Shown: positions 18,373-26,494 of the stretch, one piece after another
Layout: each line of letters starts with the position of its first letter
Position numbering within the stretch: the first letter of the stretch is position 1
Origin: Microbacterium sp. BR1
GTDB taxonomy: Bacteria; Actinomycetota; Actinomycetes; Actinomycetales; Microbacteriaceae
Assembly (NCBI RefSeq): GCF_002812725.1
Contig: NZ_NMUN01000009.1
Coordinates: 279,935 to 343,934, forward strand
DNA: 64,000 nt
Reading direction: 5' to 3'
Program-made: the position numbers and the translations under genes
Notes under the pieces: model-generated
Told to the model about the DNA's origin: nothing
What the model saw: only the letters and a program-made list of their open reading frames with translations
Database searches by the model: none

Positions 18373-19569
18373 CTAGAGTTCGCCGGGCTGCATGACCTGC
18401 TCATCGATCTTCACGACAGCCTGCCGGAAAGCCGTGGTCCTGGCGTCAGCCTTCGTCGGCGCGTAGACGACGAGGGAATGGAACACGAAGCGAGCGAAAA
18501 AGGCGACGACGAGCGTGATCCCCGTCGCGAGCACGCTCGAGATGTGCAGGTTTTCGACGATGAGCGCCAGGATCGGAATCCGGATGACGGCCTCGACATT
18601 GTTGAAGCCGAACGACTTCGCGAACCGTGACCACACGCTCGACGCCTGATCGCGCATGTCGTGGAACACGAATCGCTCGATGAGGATGAAATTCCCGATG
18701 ATCGTCAGCTCTGCGGCGATGATCGCGGCGACGATGTAATCGACGTTCATCGCCGTCAGGAGCCAGACGATGAGCACGTTCGCCACCGCGCCGAGTCCGC
18801 CCACGATCGCGAACAACGACATCTTGCCGAACCTCAGCGTCGCGAGCTGCGTCAGGAAATGCAGACCCTGGCGCAACGACGCCTTCGACTCGCCGGCATG
18901 ACGGCCCGCGAAGTCGAAGGGCACCTCCGCGATGCGCAGGCTCTGTCGTGCCAGGAGCTCGAGCAGGATCTTGAACCCACGAGGCCTCAGCCCCTCGAGG
19001 TCGATCGCGCGCCGGTCGATGAGGTAGAAGCCGGTCATCGGGTCGGTGACGTCGTGCAGACGCACCGGGAACATCGCCCGCGTGACCATGGTCGAAGCCT
19101 TCGAGACGAGCACACGGGTCTGGTCTGCGAGCCCACCCGCTGTCCCCCCGCCGACGTAGCGTGATGCGATGACGACGTCCGCGTCTCCCCGCTGGAATCG
19201 CTCGTACAGCTCCCGAATCTTCTCCGGTGGGTGCTGCAGGTCGCCATCCATGACGAGACATAGATCGGATGCTGCCGCGGCATACCCGTCGATCACCGCA
19301 CCACCGAGACCGCCGACAGGACGAGCGCGGTGGATGAGTCGGACGGGTAGCTGCGCCGTGGCTGCGACCGTACGCACCATCTCGGGGGTGTCGTCGGTGC
19401 TGTCATCGACGAAGATGACCTCACAGTCGATCCCCCGGACAGCGGCTTCGATGCGACGCACGAGCTCCGCCACGTTGGGCGCCTCATTGAACGTCGGAAC
19501 GATGATCGAGAGTTCGATGAGCGGCCCCCTACGCCTGCGCGCTCCTCCCCGTGGAGCGACGGATTCCAT
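18373..19569 (-). CDS. DPM1-like glycosyltransferase fused to GtrA membrane domain
   Basis: 398-residue fusion. The N-terminal GT2 domain resembles dolichol/polyprenol-phosphate mannosyltransferase: ELSIIVPTFNEAPNV, VDDSTDDT and MDGDLQHPPEK with the metal-binding DGD at about 108-110. The last about 130 residues are four hydrophobic helices of the GtrA/PF04138 type, starting GKMSLFAIVGGLGAVANVLI. Such proteins load a sugar onto polyprenyl phosphate and help flip it, supplying sugars to GT-C enzymes outside the membrane. The divergent GT87 gene next door would be a plausible user. The ATG at 19569 was chosen where similarity begins. Confidence 0.9.
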   Translation of the reverse strand: MESVAPRGGARRRRGPLIELSIIVPTFNEAPNVAELVRRIEAAVRGIDCEVIFVDDSTDDTPEMVRTVAATAQLPVRLIHRARPVGGLGGAVIDGYAAAASDLCLVMDGDLQHPPEKIRELYERFQRGDADVVIASRYVGGGTAGGLADQTRVLVSKASTMVTRAMFPVRLHDVTDPMTGFYLIDRRAIDLEGLRPRGFKILLELLARQSLRIAEVPFDFAGRHAGESKASLRQGLHFLTQLATLRFGKMSLFAIVGGLGAVANVLIVWLLTAMNVDYIVAAIIAAELTIIGNFILIERFVFHDMRDQASSVWSRFAKSFGFNNVEAVIRIPILALIVENLHISSVLATGITLVVAFFARFVFHSLVVYAPTKADARTTAFRQAVVKIDEQVMQPGEL

Positions 19570-19708
19570 AGTGGCATGACGACCAACGCCGGCGAAAGCC
19601 GCAAGAACCTGAAGCGAACCGCCCCATGATGCGACGTGTCGCGGGACCTCGTCGGGCCGATAGCGTAATCGCGGGTGCTCACCCACGCACTGAGAACGGG
19701 GATCGCTC

Positions 19709-20920
19709 ATGTCCGACCGCATATCGAACATCGTGCGCGCGGTGCTCTGGCTGGCGGTCCTCGCCGTCGGCGCGCTGCTCACGGAGCAACGATTTCGCAG
19801 CGCGATCGCGGGCGACCCCGGGATCGATCTGGCGGTTTTCGTAGATGCTGCCCGGTACGCCGCGTCGGGACAGAGCGTCTATTCCGCAGAAGGGTACGTG
19901 TACCTGCCCCCCTTCGCCTGGCTCATGATTCCCTTCGGGAGCCTCGAGTCGGCGATCGTCCCGTGGACGGTCTTCTCGCTCGCCGCGTGCTGGGCGACGG
20001 TCGCCGCGGTCATCGCCGCCCTCTGGGCCATGCTCAGTTGGTGGCAGCGTCCCCTCCTGGCGGGCGTCGCCCTCGTCACGCTGCTTTTCAACAGCGTGAC
20101 GGCCCTCCAGCTGTGGCTCGGTCAGAACGACGTCCTCGTGATGTTTGCAGCGTCTCTGGCGGTCCTCGCGGCGTCTCGGCAGAGGGCGGCCCTGTCTGCT
20201 GTCGGGGTGGTCGGTGCGGCCCTCTTCAAGACATGGGCCGCCGGCCTCGGCCTGTGGCTCCTCCGAAGGGGAGCACCGCGCCCCGCTCGCGGCATCCTCG
20301 TCGCGGCGATCTCGGCGGCTTCCGTCCTCCTCATCATCACCGTCGTCGGCGGCCCGTCCACCGTTCCCGACTGGATCAGGCGGACGATCGATTTCAGCGA
20401 TCAGCAGCTGCTCGCGTACTCGGTGTGGGGGGTGGGGCGACATCTCTTCGGGGCGCACCAGCCGGTCGGGGCGATCGTCAGTTGGACCCTCGCAGTCGCC
20501 GTCGTGGCGCTACTCGTCCTGATCCTGAGACGGCCCGGGACCGACTCGCTGGCCATGTGGAACGTCGCCGGCGCGGTCATCCTCCTCATCCCCGTTTCGC
20601 ACCTCGGTTATCGCCTGCTCATGCTTCCGCTCGTCTGGGTCTGGGTCGCCCATCTGCTCGCGCGCCCGCGCATGCCGTGGTACTGGGTCATGACAGCGAT
20701 CAGCGCGGTGTTCTTCGGGGTGACCTTCCGCTGGACGCCCCTCGACAGCAGCAGCAGCGGAGAGCCTCCGCAACTCGCCATCGTGATCCTCGCTGCGTTG
20801 GTGCTTCTCGCGGCCTCCGTGTGCACGGCCGCGTTCGTCGTCGAGCAGCGCTACCCGATGCGGTGGCGACGTGTCCCGCGCACGGCGATCGAGCCGCGCC
20901 CGAACGGCCCCGCTTCCTGA
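19709..20920 (+). CDS. GT87-type polyprenyl-phosphate-sugar-dependent transferase (DUF2029)
   Basis: Polytopic GT-C type membrane protein, 403 residues with about ten hydrophobic segments. The first extracytoplasmic loop carries the acidic pair expected for GT-C catalysis (DPGIDLAVFVDAARY) followed by YLPPFAWLM, the usual GT87/DUF2029 pattern of PimE-like mannosyltransferases. It would use a lipid-phosphate sugar on the outer face. It is divergent from the DPM1-like gene, which may provide its donor; that link is inferred from position only. Confidence 0.85.
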   Translation: MSDRISNIVRAVLWLAVLAVGALLTEQRFRSAIAGDPGIDLAVFVDAARYAASGQSVYSAEGYVYLPPFAWLMIPFGSLESAIVPWTVFSLAACWATVAAVIAALWAMLSWWQRPLLAGVALVTLLFNSVTALQLWLGQNDVLVMFAASLAVLAASRQRAALSAVGVVGAALFKTWAAGLGLWLLRRGAPRPARGILVAAISAASVLLIITVVGGPSTVPDWIRRTIDFSDQQLLAYSVWGVGRHLFGAHQPVGAIVSWTLAVAVVALLVLILRRPGTDSLAMWNVAGAVILLIPVSHLGYRLLMLPLVWVWVAHLLARPRMPWYWVMTAISAVFFGVTFRWTPLDSSSSGEPPQLAIVILAALVLLAASVCTAAFVVEQRYPMRWRRVPRTAIEPRPNGPAS

Positions 20921-20993
20921 GCGCCCCAGCGTCACTGGCGTCGGCTGACGAGACGTCGGCCGCGAGAATCGCGCCGAAGCTCCCCCGCGGTTC

Positions 20994-20999
20994 TAGGCT
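20994..20999 (+). promoter_or_regulatory. -10 box of glutaredoxin-like gene, leaderless
   Basis: TAGGCT, a common actinobacterial -10, ends 6 nt before the ATG at 21006, with no ribosome site between. It implies a leaderless transcript. Confidence 0.5.
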
Positions 21000-21005
21000 T
21001 GCAGC

Positions 21006-21272
21006 ATGACGACCGAGACTTCTCCCGAAACCATCACGATGTTCGGAGCCGATTGGTGCCGCGACTGCATCCGCACCAAGAATCAGCTCGACGAACTCGG
21101 TGTCGCGTACACCTACGTCGACCTCGTCGCCGACCCGTCGGCCGCGGATGTCGCACGCGACATCTCGGGGCGCACCAACATCCCCGTGGTCGTGTATCCG
21201 GATGCTTCGTTCCAGGTCGAGCCGTCGAACGCCGACGTCGAGTCGAAGCTCCGTGAGCTCGACCTCGTCTGA
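21006..21272 (+). CDS. Glutaredoxin/mycoredoxin-like thiol oxidoreductase
   Basis: Small thioredoxin-fold protein of 88 residues. The dithiol site is WCRDC (about residues 17-21), and the cis-proline segment is TNIPVVVYPD. Actinobacterial relatives (mycoredoxins, NrdH-like) use mycothiol to reduce mixed disulfides. It lacks extra domains. It overlaps the start of the next gene by 20 bp, so the two are co-transcribed. Confidence 0.9.
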   Translation: MTTETSPETITMFGADWCRDCIRTKNQLDELGVAYTYVDLVADPSAADVARDISGRTNIPVVVYPDASFQVEPSNADVESKLRELDLV

Positions 21273-22983
21273 CCCGATCGGTGTCGCGCTCGATCGCGAC
21301 GTCGCTGCGCTCCGCGCCGGGCTTCCGTCCTGGACCCACCTGACGCTCGAGCAGCGCGCGCGCCTCTTCGAGCGCGTGCGCGCCAGCGTGGTCTCGTGCG
21401 CGCAGGACTGGGCCGAGCAGGCGGCACTCATCAAGGGCCTCGACAGTCGGCACCCTCTGCGCGGTGAGGAGTGGCTGAGCGGCCCCTATGCGGTGATCGT
21501 CGCCCTCGACGCGTACATCCGCACCCTCACGGCCCTGAGCGAGGGGCACAGCCCGATCGACGGGTTGAAACTCGGCACGGCCCCCGGTGGCCGTGTGACC
21601 GTGCCGGCCTTCCCGGCGACGCGCGCCGACGCTCTGCTGCTTTCCGGCTTCACCGCCGACGTGTGGCTGCGCCCGGGCGTGACCGCTGTCGACGCCCGCA
21701 GCGCGGCTGGCCTCGGCCAGAAGCATCCCGCGGTCGGCGCGGGCGTGGGCCTGGTCCTCGGCGCGGGCAATGTCACGGCCATTCCCGTCCTCGACGTGCT
21801 CTACGAGCTGATCGCCGCGAACCGCGTCGCGATCCTGAAGCTCAACCCGACGATGGATGCCTTGGCCCCGGTCTTCCGGCGAGCGCTGGCTCCGCTCATC
21901 GCGGCCAGCTTCGTGCGGATCGTCACGGGCGATGGCGCGGTCGGCGCGGCCCTGACGACGCATCCGGGGATCGATCACGTGCACATCACCGGCTCCGCGG
22001 TCACCTTCGACGCGATCGTGTGGGGTACCGACGAGGAGGCCGCGCGGCGTCGGCAAGACCACGACCCCGCCCTGGCCAAGCCGATCACCGCGGAGCTCGG
22101 TGGCGTCTCGCCCGTCATCGTCGTTCCCGGCGAATGGACCGCCGCAGATCTGCGGTTCCAGGCCGAGCACGTCGCGACGATGCGTCTGCAGAACGCCGGA
22201 CACAACTGCATCGCAGGCCAGATGGTCGTGATCTCGCGCGACTGGGCCCAGCGCGGCGCCTTCCTCTCGGAACTCCGCGCCGCCTACCTGCGCGCTCCGC
22301 ACCGCCCGACCTGGTACCCGCACGCGCCCGAGCGTGTGGCCGAGGTCGCGGCGAGCACACCCGTGGCGGAGACATACGACGGCGGCGGCGAGCGCGTGCT
22401 CATGGTGCTCGACGCGGATCAGGATGCCTCGGCGCTCGAGACCACGGAGTACTTCGCCCCGATCCTCGGCGTCGTCGACCTCCCCGGCACGGGGCAGCGG
22501 TTCCTCGACGCCGCGGTGACCTACGCGAACGACCGGCTCACCGGAACACTCGGAGCGAACCTGCTGATCGACCCCGCGACCCGCGCCTCGCTCGGCGCGG
22601 GATTCGATCGGGCGATCGCCGAGCTGCGCTACGGAGCCATCGCGATCAACGCGTGGACGGGCTTCAACTTCCTGCTCGCCAACGGCACCTGGGGGGCATT
22701 CCCCGGCGGCACGCTCGAAGACGTGGGCAGCGGCATCGGGATCGTCCATAATGCCCTCCTGCTCGAGGGCGTCGAGCGCACCGTCGTGCACGGGCCGTTC
22801 CGGCCTTTCCCGCGGTCGCTCGGCGACGTGCGCGACCCCGCCGAGCGGACCGTCCTGCCGAAGCCGCCGTGGTTCGTCACGGCGCGCACCGGCGCCGAGG
22901 TGAGCGAGGGGTTCACGCGGTACCAGATGACGCACAACGCGGCGGGACTCGCACGCACGCTCGCGCTGGCGCTTCGGGCTTAG
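21253..22983 (+). CDS. Aldehyde dehydrogenase family protein (long form)
   Basis: NAD(P)-dependent aldehyde dehydrogenase fold, 576 residues against about 480-500 for typical members. The substrate-side Glu281 (ELGGVSP) and the catalytic Cys319 (NAGHNCIAGQ) are present, as is the nucleotide segment GAGNVTAIP (170-178). The C-terminal motif around NAWTGFNFLLANGTWGAFPGG is recognisable. The extra length lies mainly at the N-terminus and in the middle. GTG 21253 is the best start but has no clear ribosome site and overlaps the preceding gene; translation is probably coupled. Its stop shares bases with the glutamate decarboxylase stop. Substrate unknown. Confidence 0.85.
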   Translation: MSSTSSDPIGVALDRDVAALRAGLPSWTHLTLEQRARLFERVRASVVSCAQDWAEQAALIKGLDSRHPLRGEEWLSGPYAVIVALDAYIRTLTALSEGHSPIDGLKLGTAPGGRVTVPAFPATRADALLLSGFTADVWLRPGVTAVDARSAAGLGQKHPAVGAGVGLVLGAGNVTAIPVLDVLYELIAANRVAILKLNPTMDALAPVFRRALAPLIAASFVRIVTGDGAVGAALTTHPGIDHVHITGSAVTFDAIVWGTDEEAARRRQDHDPALAKPITAELGGVSPVIVVPGEWTAADLRFQAEHVATMRLQNAGHNCIAGQMVVISRDWAQRGAFLSELRAAYLRAPHRPTWYPHAPERVAEVAASTPVAETYDGGGERVLMVLDADQDASALETTEYFAPILGVVDLPGTGQRFLDAAVTYANDRLTGTLGANLLIDPATRASLGAGFDRAIAELRYGAIAINAWTGFNFLLANGTWGAFPGGTLEDVGSGIGIVHNALLLEGVERTVVHGPFRPFPRSLGDVRDPAERTVLPKPPWFVTARTGAEVSEGFTRYQMTHNAAGLARTLALALRA

Positions 22984-24344
22984 TGGTGGAAGCCCGCGCG
23001 CCGACCCATGTCGGGCATGGGTGACTTCAGGGCCTCGAGGTAGGTGACCTCGGTTGCGAGATCGGCGAGGAACTTGTCGGCCAGATCGAGGCTGAGGTCC
23101 TTGCGGACGACGATGCGCTGCACCGTGATGTGGGTGAGGTGAACGGGCATCGGGTACGCGGGCACGAGCCATCCGTGCATCCGCAGCCGGTCGCTGAGGT
23201 CGTACAACGACCACTTGTCGGTGTAGCCCTCTTTGAGCATCCACGCGAACACCGGGATGTCGGTTCCGTCGCTCCAGAGCTCGAAGGGTGCCATCGCGGC
23301 GATCCCGGACGACAGGTGCACGGCGACATCCTGCGACGACTGCTGCATCTCGGTGTACCCCGCGTACCCGAGCCGCAGGAACAGGTAGTACTGCAGCAGC
23401 ACCTGCGCGCCGGGACGCGAGAAGTTGAGCGCGAAGGTCGGCATGTGTCCACCGAGGTACGACACGTCGAGCACGAGGTCGTCCGGCAACCACTGCCGCT
23501 CGCGCCACACGATCCAGCCGAGCCCCGGGTACACGCCCCCGTACTTGTGGCCCGAGGTGTTGATCGAGTGCACGCGCTCGAGGCGGAAGTCCCACTCCAG
23601 GTCGGGCTGCAGGAACGGCGCGACCATGGCACCGGATGCCCCGTCCACATGGATCGGGATGTCGAGACCGGTCTTGCGCTGGATCGCATCGAGCGCCGCC
23701 GCGATCTCGCGCACGGGCTCGTACATGCCGGTGTAGGTCACGCCGATGATCGCGACGACGCCGATCGTGTTCTCGTCGACGTACTTCTCGAGGTCATGAC
23801 CGTCGAAGATCTTGTGCGCCTCGGTCATCGGCACGAAGCGCGGCTCGACCTCGAAGTAGTTGCAGAACTTCTCCCAGCACACCTGCACCGCGCTCGACAT
23901 CACGAGGTTCGGCTTCTCGGTCGACTTGCCCTCGGCGCGACGGCGCTGCTGCCAGCGGCGCTTGAACGCCAGCCCGCCGAGCATGCACGCCTCGGACGAT
24001 CCGGTCGTGGAGGTGCCGATGGCATCCGGTACCGAGGGCGCGTGCCAGAGGTCGGCGAGGATGCGCCAGCAGTGATTCTCGACTGCTGCGGTCGAGGGGT
24101 ACTCATCCTTGTCGATCATGTTCTTGTCGACCGTCTCGGCGTAGAGGCGGTCGGCTTGATCGTCCATCCACGTGGTCACGAAGGTCGCGAGGTTGAGGCG
24201 CGCGTTGCCGTCGAGGAGCGCCTCGTCGTGCACGATCTGGTACGCCGTGTCGGGAAGCATCTCTTCGGCACCGAGGCGATCACGGGCGACCGACGAACTG
24301 CGCGTCGTGCGTGAGAAGACGGGGATCAGTTCAGAGTCGGTCAC
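22980..24344 (-). CDS. gadB: Glutamate decarboxylase
   Basis: PLP enzyme converting glutamate to GABA and CO2 while consuming a proton, 454 residues, the normal length for bacterial GadB. The PLP lysine is Lys267 in NTSGHKYGG, preceded by HVDGASGAMVAPFL with the cofactor-binding Asp. The substrate loop TSTTGSSEACMLGGLA is intact. The GTG start at 24344 has AGGAG upstream, about 5 nt away. No glutamate/GABA antiporter gene (gadC) is next to it. GadB is usually linked to acid tolerance, but that role here is inference. Confidence 0.96.
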   Translation of the reverse strand: MTDSELIPVFSRTTRSSSVARDRLGAEEMLPDTAYQIVHDEALLDGNARLNLATFVTTWMDDQADRLYAETVDKNMIDKDEYPSTAAVENHCWRILADLWHAPSVPDAIGTSTTGSSEACMLGGLAFKRRWQQRRRAEGKSTEKPNLVMSSAVQVCWEKFCNYFEVEPRFVPMTEAHKIFDGHDLEKYVDENTIGVVAIIGVTYTGMYEPVREIAAALDAIQRKTGLDIPIHVDGASGAMVAPFLQPDLEWDFRLERVHSINTSGHKYGGVYPGLGWIVWRERQWLPDDLVLDVSYLGGHMPTFALNFSRPGAQVLLQYYLFLRLGYAGYTEMQQSSQDVAVHLSSGIAAMAPFELWSDGTDIPVFAWMLKEGYTDKWSLYDLSDRLRMHGWLVPAYPMPVHLTHITVQRIVVRKDLSLDLADKFLADLATEVTYLEALKSPMPDMGRRAGFHH

Positions 24345-24385
24345 GTGCACTCCTGGTTCGGGGCGGAGGAGAGGAGGATATCCGG

Positions 24386-25399
24386 TCAGCGTGAAGCGAA
24401 GCGGTCCGTCGCGGAAACGAGCGCGGATTGGATGGCGGGTTCCGTCGCCGAGTGACCGGCGTCGGCGACGAGCACGAAGTGCGCCTCGGGCCAGGCCCGG
24501 CGCAGGTCCCACGCCGTCATCGCGGGAGTGCAGATGTCGTAGCGACCCTGCACGATCACGGCGGGGATGTCGCGGAGGATCCCGACATCCTCGATCAGCT
24601 GTCCCTCGCGGAACCAGCCGCCGTGCACGAAGTAGTGGTTCTCGATGCGCGCGAAGGCCGTGGCGGCCGCGGGCTGGGTCATCTGCTCGACGAGTGCCGC
24701 GTCGGGCCGCAGGGTGAGGGTGGATGCCTCCCAGCGACTCCACGCGATGGCGGCCGGCACGTGCACGTTCGGGTCGGGGTCGGTCAAGCGCCGGTGGTAG
24801 GCATCGATCATGCGCGAGCGCTCCAGCACCGGGATCGGCGCGATGAACTCCTCCCACAGGTCCGGGAAGATCGCCGAGGCGCCGCCCTCGTAGAACCACT
24901 CCAGCTCGTGGCGACGCAAGGTGAAGACGCCGCGCAGGATGATCTCGGTCACGACAGCCGGATGCGTCTGCGCGTACGCGAGCGCCAGGGCACTCCCCCA
25001 CGAGCCCCCGAAGACCTGCCAGCGCGCGATGCCGAGGTTCTTGCGCAGCAGTTCGATGTCGGCGACTAGGTGCCAGGTCGTGTTGTAGCGGAGGTCCTCG
25101 CCGGGGTCGCTCGCGTGCGGCGTGCTGCGCCCGCAGCCGCGCTGATCGAACAGCACGATGCGGTACTTCTCGGGGTCGAACAGCCGGCGGTGCCAGGGCG
25201 ATGTTCCCGCGCCCGGTCCGCCGTGCAGGAACACGACGGGCTTGCCCTCCGGATTGCCGCTGCACTCCCAGTAGATGCGCTGGCCGTCCCCCACCAGCAG
25301 CTCGCCGGATTCGTAGGGTTCGATCGGCGGGTACAGGGGCGACGAGACGGGATGCGGCGAGGCGTGCGCCGCGGAGCTCTCGTCGGGGGTGGACACCAT
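24386..25399 (-). CDS. pip: Proline iminopeptidase
   Basis: Alpha/beta-hydrolase of 337 residues that releases N-terminal proline from peptides (family S33). It has the oxyanion-hole [17 protein letters not shown] (residues 59-75), DQRGCGRS (85-92) and nucleophile elbow GGSWGS with Ser133. The catalytic Asp lies in QGRYDICTP, and the His is near the C-terminus (DAGHSA). It is in the same orientation as gadB with about 40 bp between. The ATG at 25399 lies 6 nt after a TAGCGT box, suggesting a leaderless mRNA. Confidence 0.95.
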   Translation of the reverse strand: MVSTPDESSAAHASPHPVSSPLYPPIEPYESGELLVGDGQRIYWECSGNPEGKPVVFLHGGPGAGTSPWHRRLFDPEKYRIVLFDQRGCGRSTPHASDPGEDLRYNTTWHLVADIELLRKNLGIARWQVFGGSWGSALALAYAQTHPAVVTEIILRGVFTLRRHELEWFYEGGASAIFPDLWEEFIAPIPVLERSRMIDAYHRRLTDPDPNVHVPAAIAWSRWEASTLTLRPDAALVEQMTQPAAATAFARIENHYFVHGGWFREGQLIEDVGILRDIPAVIVQGRYDICTPAMTAWDLRRAWPEAHFVLVADAGHSATEPAIQSALVSATDRFASR

Positions 25400-25405
25400 T
25401 CGGCC

Positions 25406-25411
25406 ACGCTA
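25406..25411 (-). promoter_or_regulatory. -10 box of proline iminopeptidase gene, leaderless
   Basis: On the - strand TAGCGT ends 6 nt before the ATG at 25399. It lies back to back with the malate dehydrogenase -10 in an 81-bp divergent spacer. Confidence 0.45.
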
Positions 25412-25467
25412 TCGCGTCCCCCGCCGAACACCGAGACGCCCTCCCGTGGTCGATCGACACCGACCTC

Positions 25468-25473
25468 TAGGCT
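25468..25473 (+). promoter_or_regulatory. -10 box of malate dehydrogenase gene, leaderless
   Basis: TAGGCT ends 7 nt before the ATG at 25481, with no ribosome site between. Confidence 0.5.
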
Positions 25474-25480
25474 CTATCGC

Positions 25481-26488
25481 ATGGATCACGCGACGACCGT
25501 CACGATCACCGGCGCGGGTGGGCAGATCGGCTACGCCCTGCTGTTCCGCATCGCCGCCGGCGACATGCTGGGTGGTGACCGCCCCGTGCGGTTGCGCCTG
25601 CTCGAGATCCCGGCCGGCGTTCGCTCGGCCGAGGGGGCGGCGCTCGAACTGCAGGACTGCGCGTTCCCATTGCTGCGCGACGTGGAGGTGACGGATGACC
25701 CGGGTCGGGCGTTCGACGGCTGCAATATCGCGATGCTGGTCGGCGCACGCCCCCGGGGCCCGGGTATGGAACGCGGCGACCTGCTCGCTGCGAACGCGGG
25801 CATCTTCGGCCCCCAGGGCGCGGCGATCGGTGAGGGAGCGGCGGACGACGTGCGGGTCGTCGTGGTCGGCAACCCCGCGAACACGAACACTCTGATCGCG
25901 GCCTCGTCGGCCGGCGACATCCCGCCGGAAAGATTCACGGCGTTGACCCGCCTCGACCACGATCGCGCACTCGGACAGCTGGCCGCGGCGTTGGACGTTC
26001 CCGCTTCGGCTCTCCGCGACGTCACGATCTGGGGCAATCATTCGGCGACGCAGTTCCCGGATGTCTCGCATGCCACCGTGTCCGGACGCCCGGTCATCGA
26101 CGCCCTCGCCGAACGCCTGGGCGCCGCCGAGGCGGCACGGGCCTGGCTCGACGACGTCTTCATCCCCCGGGTCGCGCGACGCGGGGCCGAGATCATCGAG
26201 GTGCGCGGCTCGTCGTCGGTCGCGAGCGCGGCCAACGCGGCGATCCGGCACGTCGGCGACTGGGTCAACGGGACGACCGCGGGCTGGACATCCGCCGCCC
26301 TCGTCTCGCGCGGCGAGTACGACGTGCCCGAGGGACTCGTCTGCTCGTTTCCCGTGACGGCCGCGGAGGGGTCGTGGCACGTCGTCGAGGGTCTCGCGCT
26401 CGACGAGCGTGCGCGAGCCCGGCTGTTCCACTCGGTGGCCGAACTCGAGGCCGAGCGCGACGCGGTTCGCAGCCTCGGGGCCCTGTAG
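25481..26488 (+). CDS. mdh: Malate dehydrogenase
   Basis: NAD-dependent malate/oxaloacetate interconversion in the TCA cycle, 335 residues, the usual length for the actinobacterial (MDH type 2) form. The Rossmann loop is [12 protein letters not shown] near the N-terminus. [15 protein letters not shown] carries the substrate-binding Arg residues of the mobile loop. [10 protein letters not shown] and the catalytic pair in [11 protein letters not shown] / [11 protein letters not shown] are intact. The promoter box is immediately upstream. The antiporter gene starts 6 bp after the stop and is probably co-transcribed. Confidence 0.96.
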   Translation: MDHATTVTITGAGGQIGYALLFRIAAGDMLGGDRPVRLRLLEIPAGVRSAEGAALELQDCAFPLLRDVEVTDDPGRAFDGCNIAMLVGARPRGPGMERGDLLAANAGIFGPQGAAIGEGAADDVRVVVVGNPANTNTLIAASSAGDIPPERFTALTRLDHDRALGQLAAALDVPASALRDVTIWGNHSATQFPDVSHATVSGRPVIDALAERLGAAEAARAWLDDVFIPRVARRGAEIIEVRGSSSVASAANAAIRHVGDWVNGTTAGWTSAALVSRGEYDVPEGLVCSFPVTAAEGSWHVVEGLALDERARARLFHSVAELEAERDAVRSLGAL

Positions 26489-26494
26489 AACGCC

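Noticed and set aside
21034..23595. Very long open frame on the - strand opposite the aldehyde dehydrogenase gene, running into gadB
   Set aside because: Arg/Gly/His-rich translation without motifs. It is a by-product of high GC; both real genes explain the region.
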